In this document: piece by piece, positions 32,796 through 44,600 of the stretch
How the letters are laid out: every line of letters starts with the position of its first letter
Numbering within the stretch: the first letter of the stretch is position 1
NCBI GenBank assembly: GCA_008828725.1
Contig: MEHQ01000040.1
Coordinates: 1 to 64,000 of the forward strand
DNA length: 64,000 nt
Origin: Saccharina japonica
Taxonomy: Eukaryota > Sar > Phaeophyceae > Laminariales > Laminariaceae
Direction: 5' to 3'
Translations under genes and position numbers: made by a program
Notes under the pieces: generated by a model
Database searches by the model: none
The model's input: the letters and a program-made list of their open reading frames with translations, nothing else
What the model was told of the DNA's origin: nothing

Positions 32796-33670
32796 CCCTG
32801 TCGGAAAGCCCAAAATGGAAACCTCGAATATACCCCAGCCCCTACCGCACAAAAACAAGATTGGGAATGTGGTGTGTGCTGTCGGGATACTTTTTCTCTT
32901 GTGCCCCAGGAGTATACGAAAGCTAAATCGACACCCACTTTTTATTGAGGCCCAGAAAAGGGGGAGATATACTAAGACCAAGTACATTATGAACGAAAAA
33001 TGATGTGATTTTTTACGCGTGAAGAGTTTGTTTTTATTGTGACGTTTTTGGGAGTGTCGGGTCGTTTTTTCTTTCTGTCGTGTACCCTCGAGCACAGAGT
33101 GGCGATTTTTCACTTGCTCCTACGCGTTTTCATACGTACCAAACATATACAGTGATCTGTTCACAATAGACAAATTCAGCGACATACACAATAAAAACGG
33201 TTCAGACTCTTGTTGAAAAACTAGTTCGAAACTTCAAGTGTCCGTGACGGTGTAGTCGCAGCCGGGAGTTCCATCCCGTTTTTTTTTTGCGTGTTGTGTC
33301 TGGTGCTCACATCGCGTGATCGATAGCCCTTTTTGGTCTTAGTGGTTTCCCCCCCAGCCGGCGGGCGCTGTTATGATGCAGCAGCGATGCACGAGTATGC
33401 ATTCGTGTCACACGCAGGAGCCTTGTCGTCTTTGTGAGCCTCGCGGTTGCCCCGACTATTTGTGCATTTTGATTGTCCGCTCTTCTCCTCTTTTTTCAGT
33501 AGAGATCCTCTGCGTATCGTCATGCTTGTTTTTCCATGGCTGGGTTGAAGCTGTCCATGGAGCCGCGTTGTCCCTCCCTTCCCCGGCGGCGGTGCGTCCC
33601 TCCATCATCGCGAAAAGCCGCTCACCGGTAGCGAGGCATGCGTTTGATTCGGCATTTTTCTGTCCCCCAG
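32796..33670. other. No gene recognised
   Basis: AT-rich flank and a T-run at 33281-33289. The polypyrimidine stretch ending at 33670 is the acceptor of the next exon. Confidence 0.35.
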
Positions 33671-33788
33671 TTGGTCATTTCGGGCCCCACCGTGACAAGG
33701 TGGTGCGTACGAAGAGGATCCGGCTGAAGCAACCGGGTGTCACGTTTCCCCGTCGTAAACGGCACTCTTTACGAATCTTTATGTTACC
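33671..33788 (+). CDS. Probable internal exon, basic protein
   Basis: A strong acceptor (TTTTTCTGTCCCCCAG) precedes it and a strong donor (ACC/GTGAGT) follows. One frame is open throughout: GHFGPHRDKVVRTKRIRLKQ, then PGVTFPRRKRHSLRIFMLP. The product is very basic. Nothing in the window shows its family. It is not repeated elsewhere, and the nearest plus-strand exon candidate is at 34539. Confidence 0.4.
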
Positions 33789-34044
33789 GTGAGTATGCAC
33801 ACAGCACTCGTCTGCAGGCCCGCGGCACATATCTCTATAGACCTCACGAAAATGCCCGGCACGCCATTTGTTTACCAGACTCGTTCGAAATAGTACCCCC
33901 CCCCCCCCTCACCCCCCCGAGGCATTTACATAGGTACACCCATTGCTGTCTCTGGAAGAGGCCACACCGGAAAATTAATCAATTTATTCGACGCTGTCAT
34001 CCAAATGCAAGAGCTACGTATGCTGTGCTGAATCGTCCCCACAA

Positions 34045-34232
34045 GCGGTTGCTAATAGGATGAGCTCACCCTTCATGCGACTCACCGAACGCCCTACCGC
34101 ACTTCGCGTTTGGTGCAAGAAATGCCTTCCCGGTCGGTGAAAACCCGACGTGTTTGTCCCGGCATTATAGGGATGCGAGGGTCCATGAGCATACGGCTAC
34201 GGCCATGCATGACAACGAGTACGCGCCCCCCC
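34045..34232 (+). repeat. Poly-C repeat family, copy 2
   Basis: CACCCTTCATGCGACTCACC, GGTCGGTGAAAACCCGAC, CCCGGCATTATAGGGATGCG, GAGTACGCGCCCCCC. About 80 % like copy 1 by eye. Confidence 0.75.
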
Positions 34233-34470
34233 TCTTGGAGAGTACGGCCATAGATGACATGAGTACCCCCCCACCTCCCCTTTACCCTGATTACCTTCCC
34301 CTCGACCGCCCCTTGCCCCCCCCCCACACCCCCCTCCCCCTTCTCCTTACCCCCTCTTCCTGATTACCCTCCGTTACCCACCCTCCCCTATCCCATCTCC
34401 CCTCCTTGTCCCCCTTGCCCCCCCTCCTACATCCCTCCCCTCCTTTCCACCTTTCCTTTATCGATGGCGT
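34233..34470 (+). repeat. C-rich simple sequence tract
   Basis: Long C runs with interspersed T and A (CCCTTGCCCCCCCCCCACACC-like). The complementary G-rich tract lies at 34815-35065. Confidence 0.8.
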
Positions 34471-34538
34471 GGAGTAGCAATCGTGCTAGCTGGAGGCGGT
34501 CGCCGACGGCCGGCACGTTTCGTTCGTCTTTCTCGCAG

Positions 34539-34696
34539 ATTGGGAGTTCGAAAACTATAGCAAGACCTACTACTCTGTGATCGCTGGTGTAGACAACGTG
34601 CACAACGGGGCCAGAGTGCCGGGAGAAAACCAGTTGGATCTTGAAGATAGGGGCTACGGTGAGAAAATATTCTACATATCGGAGACCGTGGGTTGA
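34539..34696 (+). CDS. Probable terminal exon of an unidentified gene
   Basis: The acceptor CGTCTTTCTCGCAG precedes a frame beginning in phase 2: WEFENYSKTYYSVIAGVDN, then VHNGARVPGENQLDLEDRGY, GEKIFYISETVG and stop TGA at 34694-34696. The composition is that of a folded, acidic soluble domain with no repeats. An alternative donor, GGTGAGAAA (34661), falls inside it, so the exon may instead be internal and end at GY. I do not recognise the family. Upstream exons must lie before the C-rich tract; 33671-33788 is one candidate. Confidence 0.45.
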
Positions 34697-34814
34697 CCTC
34701 TTGACTAATTACCGCCCTACACTAAATCTAGTATATAAGGGGCCAAAAGAGTCCTTGTCGTGCTCCAAAATACCAGCCTTCATTATAGCGTCTTTGGCGG
34801 TAAAGTGCTGACGA

Positions 34815-35065
34815 GGGGGGGTGGAGGTGGGGAGGAGTGGGACGGAGGGGACAGGAAGGGGGTTTGAGGTGGGAGGGGGGGGGGGGAGAGAAAACGGGGG
34901 GAGGCAAGGGGGGAGGGAAAGGGGGAGGGGGGTGTGGAGGGGAGGTAGGGAAGCAGGAAGGGGAGAGGAATAAGGAAGGGGGAGGGAGTGATGGACACCA
35001 CATTATAATATATTTCTGAAACGGAGGGGAGAAGGCGGGGTGTTTGAGAGTGAGCGGAGCGGAGC
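34815..35065 (+). repeat. G-rich purine tract
   Basis: GGGGAGGGG-type runs with few pyrimidines. Its complement resembles 34233-34470, so the two tracts could pair. It could also form G-quadruplexes. Confidence 0.8.
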
Positions 35066-35454
35066 GCGGGCGGGCGGGTGGGAGGGGGCGAGCGGGAGGG
35101 GCGAGGCGGCCCAGCATTACGTATTATGTATATGTTTCGTCCGGCAGAGGGGGGCGAGCGCGACTCTTCTCCCTGAGTGACCTCTCCCCTTCCTCCCCTC
35201 GTCTCGCCCCTCTCCCCTGCACCCCCTCATTTTCCCTTCTCTCCTTTCCTCGGTCGGTTTGTCTTCGCTTTGTGCTGATTGAGTGCTATCAGTTCTCGGC
35301 ATTGTCCTGCCTGCGGAACGGGTGTTCGTGTTCAGGATCGTCGTGTCATGCTGCTATCTGCCGGAGAGAGCCGACAATAATTATGTGAGTTTTTCATGCC
35401 AGGCTTCCTTTCACGCCAGGCGTTTTTTCTTTTTACCACGCACGCATGCTCATA

Positions 35455-35800
35455 GCCGGTCGCCCCGGTAGTCTAGTGGTCAGCTTCAAATGCTACTATA
35501 ATAGCAATTGTACCCGGGTTCAATTCCCACCGTGGTGAGATTTTGACTTTATTTGCAAAAATGAAATGGAACCAATTAATCACTAAGAGCGCCTTCGTAG
35601 CGTGGATAGGCGGAATTCGACGCGAGTCGGCGAGGGAAGAAAGTGCTGAAATCTTCTCGCGATAAAAATGTAAGTCGCGGACCGTAGTGGGGACGGAGGA
35701 GAAGAGCCTACTTGGGAACCCCGGATATGCGTTACGACTAAAGAGGGAGAAAGAAGAAGGGCGAAGATAATAAATGGGACGGAAAACAAAAAAAAAAGTT
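35455..35800 (+). repeat. SINE copy 7 (head type B)
   Basis: The head GTCGCCCCGGTAGTCTAGTG keeps the uninterrupted CTAG (35473-35476). The B box is GGTTCAATTCC. Body complete, with an A-run tail. The anticodon-region equivalent has an extra CTATAATAG-like word (35493-35501) compared with copy 5. Confidence 0.9.
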
Positions 35801-36079
35801 GTTTAGTAGGGCGTTCAATGGGTAAAAACATTCATGCCGAAACTACACGGTGCTTGAGGCCGCAAGTGATACCCCTGAGCCCAAACGAGGGTCGTTTGGT
35901 GTCAAACGGAGGACTTTTTATGCCGAAACAAATACTACTGAGGCCAAACGAGAGACCTTTGACGCATATTAGATACGAAAAAAGGGCGCTTGGATTATAT
36001 ACCAAAGAAGGGCGCTTGATGTCAAAGCAAGAATATTTGATGTTACCGAAAACGAAGAGAGCCCCCCCCTGCCTGTTTG

Positions 36080-36172
36080 GTAAAAACCCAACGTGCTCCG
36101 TCCCGGCATTGCAGGGATGCGAGGGTCTATGGTCATACGAGTACGGCCGTGTACGACACGAGTACACCCCCC
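36080..36172 (+). repeat. Poly-C repeat family, copy 3 (5' truncated)
   Basis: AACCCAACGTGCTCCGTCCC, GGCATTGCAGGGATGCGAGG, TACGGCCGTGTACGACACG, ending AGTACACCCCCCC. Confidence 0.75.
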
Positions 36173-36324
36173 CTCCCCCCTACCAGCCTTCGAGTCGGGA
36201 TGTAGAGTGTGGCCGTCAGCTGTAGTCGTTGATAAACGTGGTCGTAGAAAGCCATGCACGCGGCGGTGGAAGGGCACGGTGGAAGCGATGAGAGAGGGAG
36301 AACCACGAAATCGCCGAGAAGAAC

Positions 36325-36573
36325 ATGATTTTTTTTCTGCTGCTGCAGCTACGTCTGCTAGTGGTAGTGCTTCCACTACTGCTACTGCTACTGGTGCGTG
36401 CAGGCATCCGTAATTGTGGTAGTGGCCTCCGTTATAGGTCACCTTTGATGATGGGTCGCGCGTTAATTCGAAACGTTTCCACTGCGAGTGTTGGATCGTC
36501 CGTCGCGAGTTCGATCGTCGCTTTTGGTCGTCGGTTGCGTCTGTCGCTTGTTGTCTTCTACCCAGCTACTTAA
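36325..36573 (+). CDS. Exon 1 region of duplicated gene, copy 1
   Basis: Starts with a Leu/Val-rich stretch from CTG/CTA repeats (signal- or membrane-like). It then reads GRALIRNVSTASVGS, IVAFGRRLRLSLVVFYPAT and stop. The second copy (61853-62030) reads VRALFLNMPTVSVRS, KVAFCRRWRLSLVLFY in the same frame. Shared residues RAL..N..T.SV.S and VAF.RR.RLSLV.FY, with many synonymous changes, indicate past protein-level selection. A stop at 36571 implies splicing or termination here. Family unknown. Confidence 0.4.
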   Translation: MIFFLLLQLRLLVVVLPLLLLLLVRAGIRNCGSGLRYRSPLMMGRALIRNVSTASVGSSVASSIVAFGRRLRLSLVVFYPAT

Positions 36574-36786
36574 AATCAATGCCCGTTGAGTCAGACTGGA
36601 AATAAGGAAGGGCGTGAACGTTTGTTCTGGCGAAGTTATGAAACCCTTGGGCGCATGTTGTTCCCCCGCCACGCGGCTCGATATACTTGGCCGTTAGTCA
36701 CAAGTAGCTTCGTCGCAACGGGCCTAATAGTATATGTACTTTCTCCATCCCATCGCTCTCCCTCACCTGCGGCCGTTTTGTTTTAG

Positions 36787-36920
36787 CTTCAAGGTCTCGC
36801 GCGCTACCCAAGGTGCGGGAGGGGGTCTGGGTAGTGCCGTCAGAGGAGCCGACCGAGGAGGTGGACGACGCCTGGGCCAGCCAGCCTTCGAAAGGTCCCC
36901 CCGCTGTTGCACTTGAAAAT
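36787..36920 (+). CDS. Exon 2 of duplicated gene, copy 1
   Basis: The acceptor GTTTTGTTTTAG ends at 36786, and the donor AAT/GTAGGT starts at 36921. The open frame begins in phase 2: SRSRALPKVREGVWVVPSEE, PTEEVDDAWASQPSKGPPAV, ALEN. In copy 2 (62194-62370) the frame reads ARATQWVEMLWVASGEES, REGADDLRDFFAKVPP. Both share WV..SxEE and DD. The acidic, non-repetitive composition supports a real coding exon. Function not recognised. Confidence 0.5.
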
Positions 36921-37079
36921 GTAGGTTGTTTGGCTGTTTGTGGCGGCAGAGACTCGTAATACCGGCCCTACTCAAGATTTTCTCAAGGGGGGGGGGGTTG
37001 TGTCGTGCCGACTAAACCACGGGCGCATCCTTTCGGCCGCGATGTTGCACGAGCAAGATGGTGCTGCAAAGGTTGCGAT

Positions 37080-37214
37080 AAAAAAGGTGTGGAAGGGCTG
37101 AACAGGCTTCTGTGGGTTGAAATACTCCTCTGTCCAACTCCTCCGCCCGGCTTCAATTTCCCCGCACAACAATATAAACCCCCCGTATTTGTCCTGTTTC
37201 CCCCGGTTCTGTAA
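37080..37214 (+). CDS. C-terminal exon of duplicated gene, copy 1
   Basis: The frame VEGLNRLLWVEILLCP, TPPPGFNFPAQQYKPPVFV, LFPPVL ends at TAA (37212-37214). The second copy (62515-62618) ends VQIESLLCPPAPPGFYNP, PPVQQKPPIFVLLSAVL and TAA at the homologous place. Most differences fall at third codon positions. The sequence just after the stop (ATCCAGCAG / GATCCAGCAGA) is also conserved. The 5' border is not fixed. Confidence 0.5.
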   Translation, partial: KKGVEGLNRLLWVEILLCPTPPPGFNFPAQQYKPPVFVLFPPVL

Positions 37215-37831
37215 ATCCAGCAGATCAATAGACTTGCCGCTTGTACCCGATATACGATTCGCAGAGTAACCCTCGCCCCGCCTTGGCCCTCCGCCCCCGT
37301 TGTTCTCCAATTATGTAAAACGTTCCACCTCGCAGATTCACCAGCAGCGGATGGGGACCAAGCCCGACTAAATGGGAGGGACACAATGGCCGAATTAACA
37401 GCGAAAGGGGCTCAACTCTCTGTCGGACCAAGCGAGCGTCCGACTGCGGCTGTCGCCGGTCTAAGCGAAGCAGCGTAGTATTTGATCCCGCCAATCCTGT
37501 CTAGACAAAGAGGCCTGTAGTTGGCTGTGTGTTGAGGTTGGTGTTGCAGTAGTTGGCTTTTGTGTTGACCCTGGTTTCAACAGTGGCGGTGGTTCGATGC
37601 ATGGGGATGCATAGAGCGTAGCTCCCCAGGGAATGGGCGGGTGCGAGTGGGTTGGTGGGCTAAGATGCCGAGACTAAATGGCACATGCAGCAGTGTTGCC
37701 GATACACAATCAACGAAGAAAATACACGTGATGATGACCATTCAGTTGCACGTTCTTCAGATGGCTTAAAAGGGGGAGGGCTGACTCCCAATTATTAGGT
37801 GCTGTCGCGTACTGTATGTACTACAGCAGGA

Positions 37832-38602
37832 GTGATCCCTCTATAGTCCCTCTAAAGTGCAGGTTGAAGTAGTGCGGGCTGCCCGCTATGGTGCCGATGA
37901 ACCCGCTTTGCACAGGTGCACACCTCGGACAGATGATGATACAGATCATACAGATCCTACCCGGCGGAACATGTGCAGATCATGCAGATCATGCAGATCC
38001 CACCTAGGTAAACATTTGCAGATCATACAGATCATATAGATCCCACCCACGGAAACATGTGTGAAGAATCTACTGTAAATTATACAGTTCCCACCAAGGC
38101 AAAAAATTGTGAAAGAGCTAGATCATACAGATCCTACCCCAGCCAAATGTGTGTAAGATCTAGATCATACAGATCCAATCAGTGAAATATTATCTAGATC
38201 CCGCAGATCAGATAGATACCATGAGTATAATACGATCTAGATCCCGCAAATCCTACATGTCACGATCGGAAAACATATGCAGATCGTACAGATCCCATTC
38301 AGGAAAAAAACTTGTAAAATATCTACAGTAGATCATACATATAAAATCCAGGCAAACATGTGTGTAAGAGCAAGGTCGTACATATCCCAACCGGAAAGCA
38401 CGATCTAGATCTCGCAGATCATATAGATCAGGGATATATCTGTCCAAAAAGAGCTGGATCCCTAAAATCGGATACCATCTGTCCGAGGTGTGCAGAGGTG
38501 CGAGTAACGAGCGTGCAAGCGTGCGGAGTAGTAGTGCCGGTTGCCGCTATAGTACCGGTATGGTTGGCTAGTGCATACCGGCACTAATAAAGGGACCACC
38601 AC
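37832..38602. mobile_element. TIR element carrying an AGATC minisatellite
   Basis: The ends GAGTGATCCCTCTATAG (left) and, reversed, GAGTGGTGGTCCCTTTATTAG (right) are inverted, with GTGCCGGT/GTGCCGAT words inside both. They resemble the ends of the small MITE at 11189-11349. The 770-base interior is mostly the minisatellite at 37935-38440. No coding capacity. Confidence 0.55.
37935..38440 (+). repeat. AGATCATACAGATCCCACC minisatellite
   Basis: About nine units of 45-60 bases: CAGATCATACAGATCCYACC, then a spacer with AAACATGTGTG. Copies diverge towards the right, where AGATCTAGATC-type words join. Confidence 0.85.
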
Positions 38603-38818
38603 TCACTGCATTGCATAACACGCTAGCGATAACACAGCCCCTGGGATTGATATCAAATCGATTTTCTCCACGAAAACCGTGGGTTTCAATAAACGTTAAT
38701 GTTTCCCTCGGCGTTTGTACTCTCCCCGTTGTCGCGAAAATCAGCTCAAGACACCCATTCGTCCGAGGGGCTGGGTTATCTTATCACCCGGGTGATAGAT
38801 ACGGTGCTGCATATATAC

Positions 38819-38896
38819 AACTCTGTCCGGAAAAGCAAGGACCGTTTCGGTATTAACACGAATGTTAAACGTTCATTACATTTCCGGACAGAGCGG
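38819..38896. mobile_element. Tiny MITE with CTCTGTCCGGAAA ends, copy 1
   Basis: CAACTCTGTCCGGAAA and its inverted partner TTTCCGGACAGAGCGGTTG bracket a 78-base sequence. A second copy with the same ends lies at 52732-52808. Confidence 0.5.
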
Positions 38897-38924
38897 TTGT
38901 GTGTCTACAGGGAGGGGATTTGGC

Positions 38925-38980
38925 CGTAAGAGAGCCGTTGGGAGAGCCGTTAGGAGAGCCGTTAGGAGAACCGGTAGGAG
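38925..38980 (+). repeat. 12-13-base tandem repeat
   Basis: Four to five copies of GAGAGCCGTTAG(G). Confidence 0.85.
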
Positions 38981-41049
38981 CGTAAATTTCACACGTAGAC
39001 TTGAGAACTTCACCCACGACTTTGAGGGACAAATCACTTGGATTTAGAGTTTAATATGACAGCACTGTTAATAGTAAAATTATCATAATATGACGTAACA
39101 CACCAACGGCAAGCAGCAGAGGAGCAGCCGCCGCTGCCATATATAGCAGGCGAGGTAGTGTTATTGCTGGTTCCTTTACGTACGCCTGTACACTTTCTAG
39201 GTATACGAGTATACAAGGGGGGCTTCGCCGCGGAGGGCCGAGGCCCGCCTGCGGCTCCGTGTATACCCGTAAACGATGAACGGCGAACCGATGCCTTAGA
39301 AGCAACGGTACTGCCAAGGGATGAACGACCGTGTTTAAAATGAAAAGATGGAAAACAGAAAATCGCGCATGCCAGTAACGGTCACGAATGTTGAGCAAGC
39401 AAGGCCTTAAATGCGACGGTGCTGGTAAGGGGTGATCAACGGCGTATAACAAAAACAAAATGAAAATAGCTCAAATAGAAAATTGCATTGTCGTATTTTA
39501 CATATGCACGACGAATAATGTGTAACTTACTCAAAAAAAAAATGAAACATAATCCTCGCATTTTGATTGGTATTATTGTCGCAAACCTTCCACCACCACC
39601 GCCGCTGCCGTCACGCAAAAAAATAAGAATGTGCCATGCCATCCATACTCTATCCCTTGTGAAAGGTACTCGTAGCAAAACTCTGGCTGGAAAATCAAAT
39701 GGTTGACTGACAGTTACTTTACTGGAGTCGAACGGTTGGTTGTTTCCGTTTATATGGCTGATCATGTACAAAAACGGCTACACGAACAAGAGCCGAGACA
39801 CAGCGCGACCCACACCACCATAGATGGGGTGAGTATACTGCTCACGCTTTCCAGAGTATTTGATAGCCTGGGTAGTGCGGAATCGTACCTACTGTAGTGT
39901 ATCCATTCGTACGTACGAGATACACCAACTAAGGTCTGCAGTGGTAGACGAGCGATGAGAGAAAGAGTAACAAAATAATAAAACGAAAACCAAGAACTAC
40001 AACAGTAGTAGTGAGCAAAAAAGAGATACCTGGTAAACCTCGCGCAGGGTGTGAGTGATCGCCTACCAGAACCCGATATAACACGCTGGCGACACGATAC
40101 GCCAGAACCCTCTCCACTCCCACCCTATGAGCTTCACATTATCAGGCGGCGGGGCGGCGGGGTTTCCTGCAGGTGGTGTCCGTACCATTCGAAGCATGCC
40201 ACACACCAACATAAAACAGCAGAAACAGCAGCAGAAGCAGCAGCGACCACCTTTCCCCTCCACTTATCTCCCTCTTGCTATCTCTCGTTGTCTCTCCCTC
40301 GATCTTTTTCTCCCATCTACCCCTCTCTCTCTTGTGTTATGGCTGTATCTAGCTCTCTCGCTCTCTTTAGTTACCCTTCCCCCTCCTCTCTGGAAACCCG
40401 GACCCTCTAACCCTTCCCCCATCAACTGCACAGAACAAATCATGAGGCACAGGACTCTTCCCAAGTAAAGTTCAATAAACACTCTACCTCGTATCAGATC
40501 AAATGAAGCAAAACAACTATTATGCTTGCTTTATAAAAACCAAAAGTTGTGAGGCATCCAAACCCAGTATTGGTACATGCCAAGCAGGAGAGGAGCGGTC
40601 GCAAAATAAAAATTGAAAAAATAAACACAGAAGAATGCCTCGCCAATTTGAAACCTGCCACCGTTTTGTTTTCAGAAACCCACAGTCCACGCCGAGTGCC
40701 AAAACAAAACAAAAATAAAGTGGTATAGCACAAGCGCTCGGCGAGGGGAGCCCGACAGCTCCTTACAAAATCACTCAGCACACTCGGGGAATATACACAC
40801 GATATCAAAGAGACCACCCAACTCATCAGATAACTCATCAAGAGCGTCGCCTAACACCAACACCACATACACCAAAAACACCAAACCCCCTCCCTAAAAG
40901 GTGGAGAATATATACAAAACCTACCAGACCAACATAAAGCATTCGGTAAACCAAGCTAGGGGGGAGGGAGGAAAGTCCGTGCCCACAGCCACCGCCACCG
41001 CCACCGACTCCATCCCCATCTGTATCCTTTCTCCCTCCCCCCCATCCCT
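38981..41049. other. Gene-poor stretch
   Basis: 39255-39480 contains two diverged ~120-base direct repeats (GATGCCTTAGAAGC..CGGTACTG and AAGGCCTTAAATGC..CGGTGCTG, each followed by an AAAATGAAAA word). A CAGCAG run lies at 40217-40243 and a CT-rich tract at 40250-40380. No supported exon. Confidence 0.35.
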
Positions 41050-41165
41050 AGCAATGTACGCTTGGTCGGTGATAACCCGACATGCTCCGTCCCGGCATTG
41101 TAGGTAGGCGAGGGTCTATGGTCACGACTACGGCCATGCATGAAAATGAAGTACACCCCCCATCC
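41050..41165 (+). repeat. Poly-C repeat family, copy 4 (5' truncated)
   Basis: GTACGCTTGGTCGGTGATAA, CCGTCCCGGCATTGTAGG, TACGGCCATGCATG, ending AAGTACACCCCCC. Confidence 0.75.
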
Positions 41166-41379
41166 CACTCCCCCCCTGCACTTAAGCCGGAGCGGGGAAC
41201 AAGCACCCCACACACGGTTTCCACCAGTCCCGGTTTTATTAGCCCTACCGCTACCGTCACCACTGGCGCCTCTCCGTCTCCACCCAGACCCAAAGACCCA
41301 AACACGCAGGCGCCCGTTTCTCGGCATGAAAACAAACAAACAAAAGAGAGAGAAGCACAGAGTACCGCGGTATGTCTCT

Positions 41380-41600
41380 CCCGCCACCAGTGAAAGCAAC
41401 CCAAAGGCAAAGGAAAGAGAAGGCAAAGCCGTGCCAAGGCAAGGCAGATAAAACGCAAACGCAGGCCGAAAATAACTCAAAGGCAAGGCAAAGGCAAGTC
41501 AAACGCAAGACAAAGGCAAGTAAAATGCAGGGTAAATGCAAACCACGACAAGACAAAGAGAAGCAAAGCTCAGCCCAGCCAAGGGAAGCCGAGGCAACGC
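41380..41600 (+). repeat. (AGGCA)-type simple repeats
   Basis: Irregular AAGGCAAGGCAAAGGCAAGT units preceded by TGTCTCTCCCGCCACCAGTG. The same junction (TCTCTCCCGCCGCCAATAA then GGCAAGGC) is found at the hairpins 46662-46972, so the two regions share an element end. Confidence 0.65.
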
Positions 41601-41604
41601 AACC

Positions 41605-44600
41605 TAGTTATCTAGCTCGCTCACGGTTATTCATGGTCGCCCCCCCTCCCCTCCGCGACAAACAAGACATCTGTAGAGAAGCACGCGATTTGTCCGAAAT
41701 CCAGTTATCGTGCTCGCTCACGGCGAATCCGAGGCGCCCCCCACCCTTTCCGCTCACAACACAAAACCTGTAGAGTAGTACGCAGTATGGCCGAAACCCA
41801 GTCATCATGTTTGCTCGCTTCGAATCAGGCGCGGCCGCCCCTGATTCGAACTGAGCAAACACGATTACTGGGTTTCGGCCATATTGCGTACTATTCTGCA
41901 GATGTCGTGTTGTGAACGGGGGAGGGTGAGGACCACCCCTGATTCACAGTAAACGAGCACGATAACTGGAGTTCGGCCAAATCGCGTACTACTCTACAAA
42001 TGTCGTGTTCTGAGCGGAGAGGATGGGGGCCGCCCCTGATTTACCGTGAGCGAGCACGATGACTGGGTTTCGGCGAAATCGAGTAGGGCGTGACAGATGG
42101 CGTGTTGTGAACGGAGAGGGTGGGGCCCCCATCCAGCCCGCTCAAAACACGACATCTGTCACGCACTACTCATTTTCGCCGGAACCCGGTTATCGTGCCC
42201 ACTCACCGCGAATCAGGGGCGCACCCCATTCTCCCCATTCACAACACGACATCTGTGGAGTAGTACGCGATGGCCGAAATCCAGTTATCGGGCTCGCTCA
42301 GTTCGAACCAGGGCCGCCCGTCATCCTCTCCGCTCGGAACACGACGTCTGTCACGCACTACTCTCTGAGAGGCGCTCCCCACCCTTTCCGCTCAAAACAC
42401 AAAACCTGTAGAGATTACGCAGTATGTCCGAAAACCAGTCATCATGCTTGCTCGCTTTGAATCAGGCGCGGCCGCCCCTGATTCGAACTGAGCAAACATG
42501 ATGACTGGGTTTCGGTCATATTGCGTACTATTCTACAGATGTCGTGTTGTGAACGGGGGAGGATGAGGACCACCCGTGATTCACAGTGAACGAGCGCGAT
42601 AAATGGAGTTCGGCCAAATCGCGTACTACTCTACAAATATCGTGTTCTGAGCGGAGAGGATGGGGGCCGCCCCTGATTTACCGTGAGCGAGCACGATGAC
42701 TGGGTTTCGGCGAAATCGAGTAGGGCGTGACAGATGACGTGTTGTGAACGGAGAGGGTGGGGCCCCCATCCAGCCCGCTCAAAACACGACATCTGTCACG
42801 CACTACTCATTTTCGCCGGAACCCGGTTATCGTGCCCACTCACCGCGAATCAGGGGCGCACCCCATTCTCCCCATTCACAACACGACATCTGTGGAGTAG
42901 TACGCGATGGCCGAAATCCAGTTATCGGGCTCGCTCAGTTCGAACCAGGGCCGCCCGCCATCCTCTCCGCTCGGAACACGACGTCTGTCACGCACTACTC
43001 TCTGAGAGGCGCCCCCCACCCTTTCCGCTCAAAACACAAAACCTGTAGAGATTACGCAGTATGTCCGAAAACCAGTCATCATGCTTGCTCGCTTTGAATC
43101 AGGCGCGGCCGCCCCTGATTCGAACTGAGCAAACATGATGACTGGGTTTCGGTCATATTGCGTACTATTCTACAGATGTCGTGTTGTGAACGGGGGAGGA
43201 TGAGGACCCCCGTGATTCACAGTGAACGAGCGCGATAAATGGAGTTCGGCCAAATCGCGTACTACTCTACAAATATCGTGTTCTGAGCGGAGAGGATGGG
43301 GGCCGCCCCTGATTTACCGTGAGCGAGCACGATGACTGGGTTTCGGCGAAATCGAGTAGGGCGTGACAGATGGCGTGTTGTGAACGGAGAGGGTGGGGCC
43401 CCCATCCAGCCCGCTCAAAACACGACATCTGTCACGCACTACTCATTTTCGCCGGAACCCGGTTATCGTGCCCACTCACCGCGAATCAGGGGCGCACCCC
43501 ATTCTCCCCATTCACAACACGACATCTGTAGAGTAGTACGCGATGGCCGAAATCCAGTTATCGGGCTCGCTCAGTTCGAACCAGGGCCGCCCGCCATCCT
43601 CTCCGCTCGGAACACGACGTCTGTCACGCACTACTCTCTGAGAGGCGCCCCCCACCCTTTCCGCTCAAAACACAAAACCTGTAGAGTAGTACGCAGTATG
43701 GCCGAAACCCAGTCATCATGCTTGCTCGCTTTGAATCAGGCGCGGCCGCCCCTGATTCGAACTGAGCAAACACGATAACTGGGTTTCGGTCATATTGCGT
43801 ACTATTCTACAGATGTCGTGTTGTGAACGGGGGAGGATGAGGACCACCCGTGATTCACAGTGAACAAGCGCGATAACTTGAATTCGGCCAAATCGCGTCC
43901 TGCTCTACAAATGTCGTGTTCTGAGCGGAGAGGATGGGGGCCGCCCCTGATTTACCGTGAGCGAGCACGATGACTGGGTTTCGGCGAAATCGAGTAGGGC
44001 GTGACAGATGGCGTGTTGTGAACGGAGAGGGTGGGGCCCCCATCCAGCCCGCTCAAAACACGACATCTGTCACGCACCACTCATTTTCGCCGGAACCCGG
44101 TTATCGTGCCCACTCACCGCGAATCAGAGGCGAACCCCATCCTTCCCATTCACAACACGACATCTGTGGAGTAGTACGCGATGGCCGAAATCCAGTTATC
44201 GGGCTCGCTCAGTTCGAACCAGGGCCGCCCGCCATCCTCTCCGCTCGGAACACGACGTCTGTCACGCACTACTCTCTCAAAGGCGCCCCCCACCCTTTCC
44301 GCTCAAAACACAAAACCTGTAGAGTAGTACGCAGTATGGCCGAAAACCAGTCATCATGCTTGCTCGCTTTGAATCAGGCGCGGCCGCCCCTGATTCGAAC
44401 TGAGCAAACACGATGACTGGGTTTCGGCCATATTGCGTACTATTCTACAGATGTCGTGTTGTGAACGGGGGAGGATCAGGACCACCCCTGATTCACAGTG
44501 AACGAGCGCGATACCTGTAGTTTAGTCAAATCGCGTCCTGCTCTACAAATGTCGTGTTCTGAACGGAGAGGATGGGGGCCGCCCCTGAGTTACCGTGAGC

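Noticed and set aside
34728..35117. 129-codon Pro-rich minus-strand frame
   Set aside because: It is created by the G-rich tract (CCC codons) and has no non-repetitive part.
35455..35800. Direct evidence of target duplications for every SINE
   Set aside because: Only copy 5 shows a plausible diverged flank repeat; the other copies have none that I could see, so retroposition is inferred from family structure.
42059..44416. Repeated frames of 104-148 codons with nearly identical proteins
   Set aside because: They recur once per ~637-bp satellite unit, also exist in other frames, and have no splice or start context; they are a by-product of the satellite.
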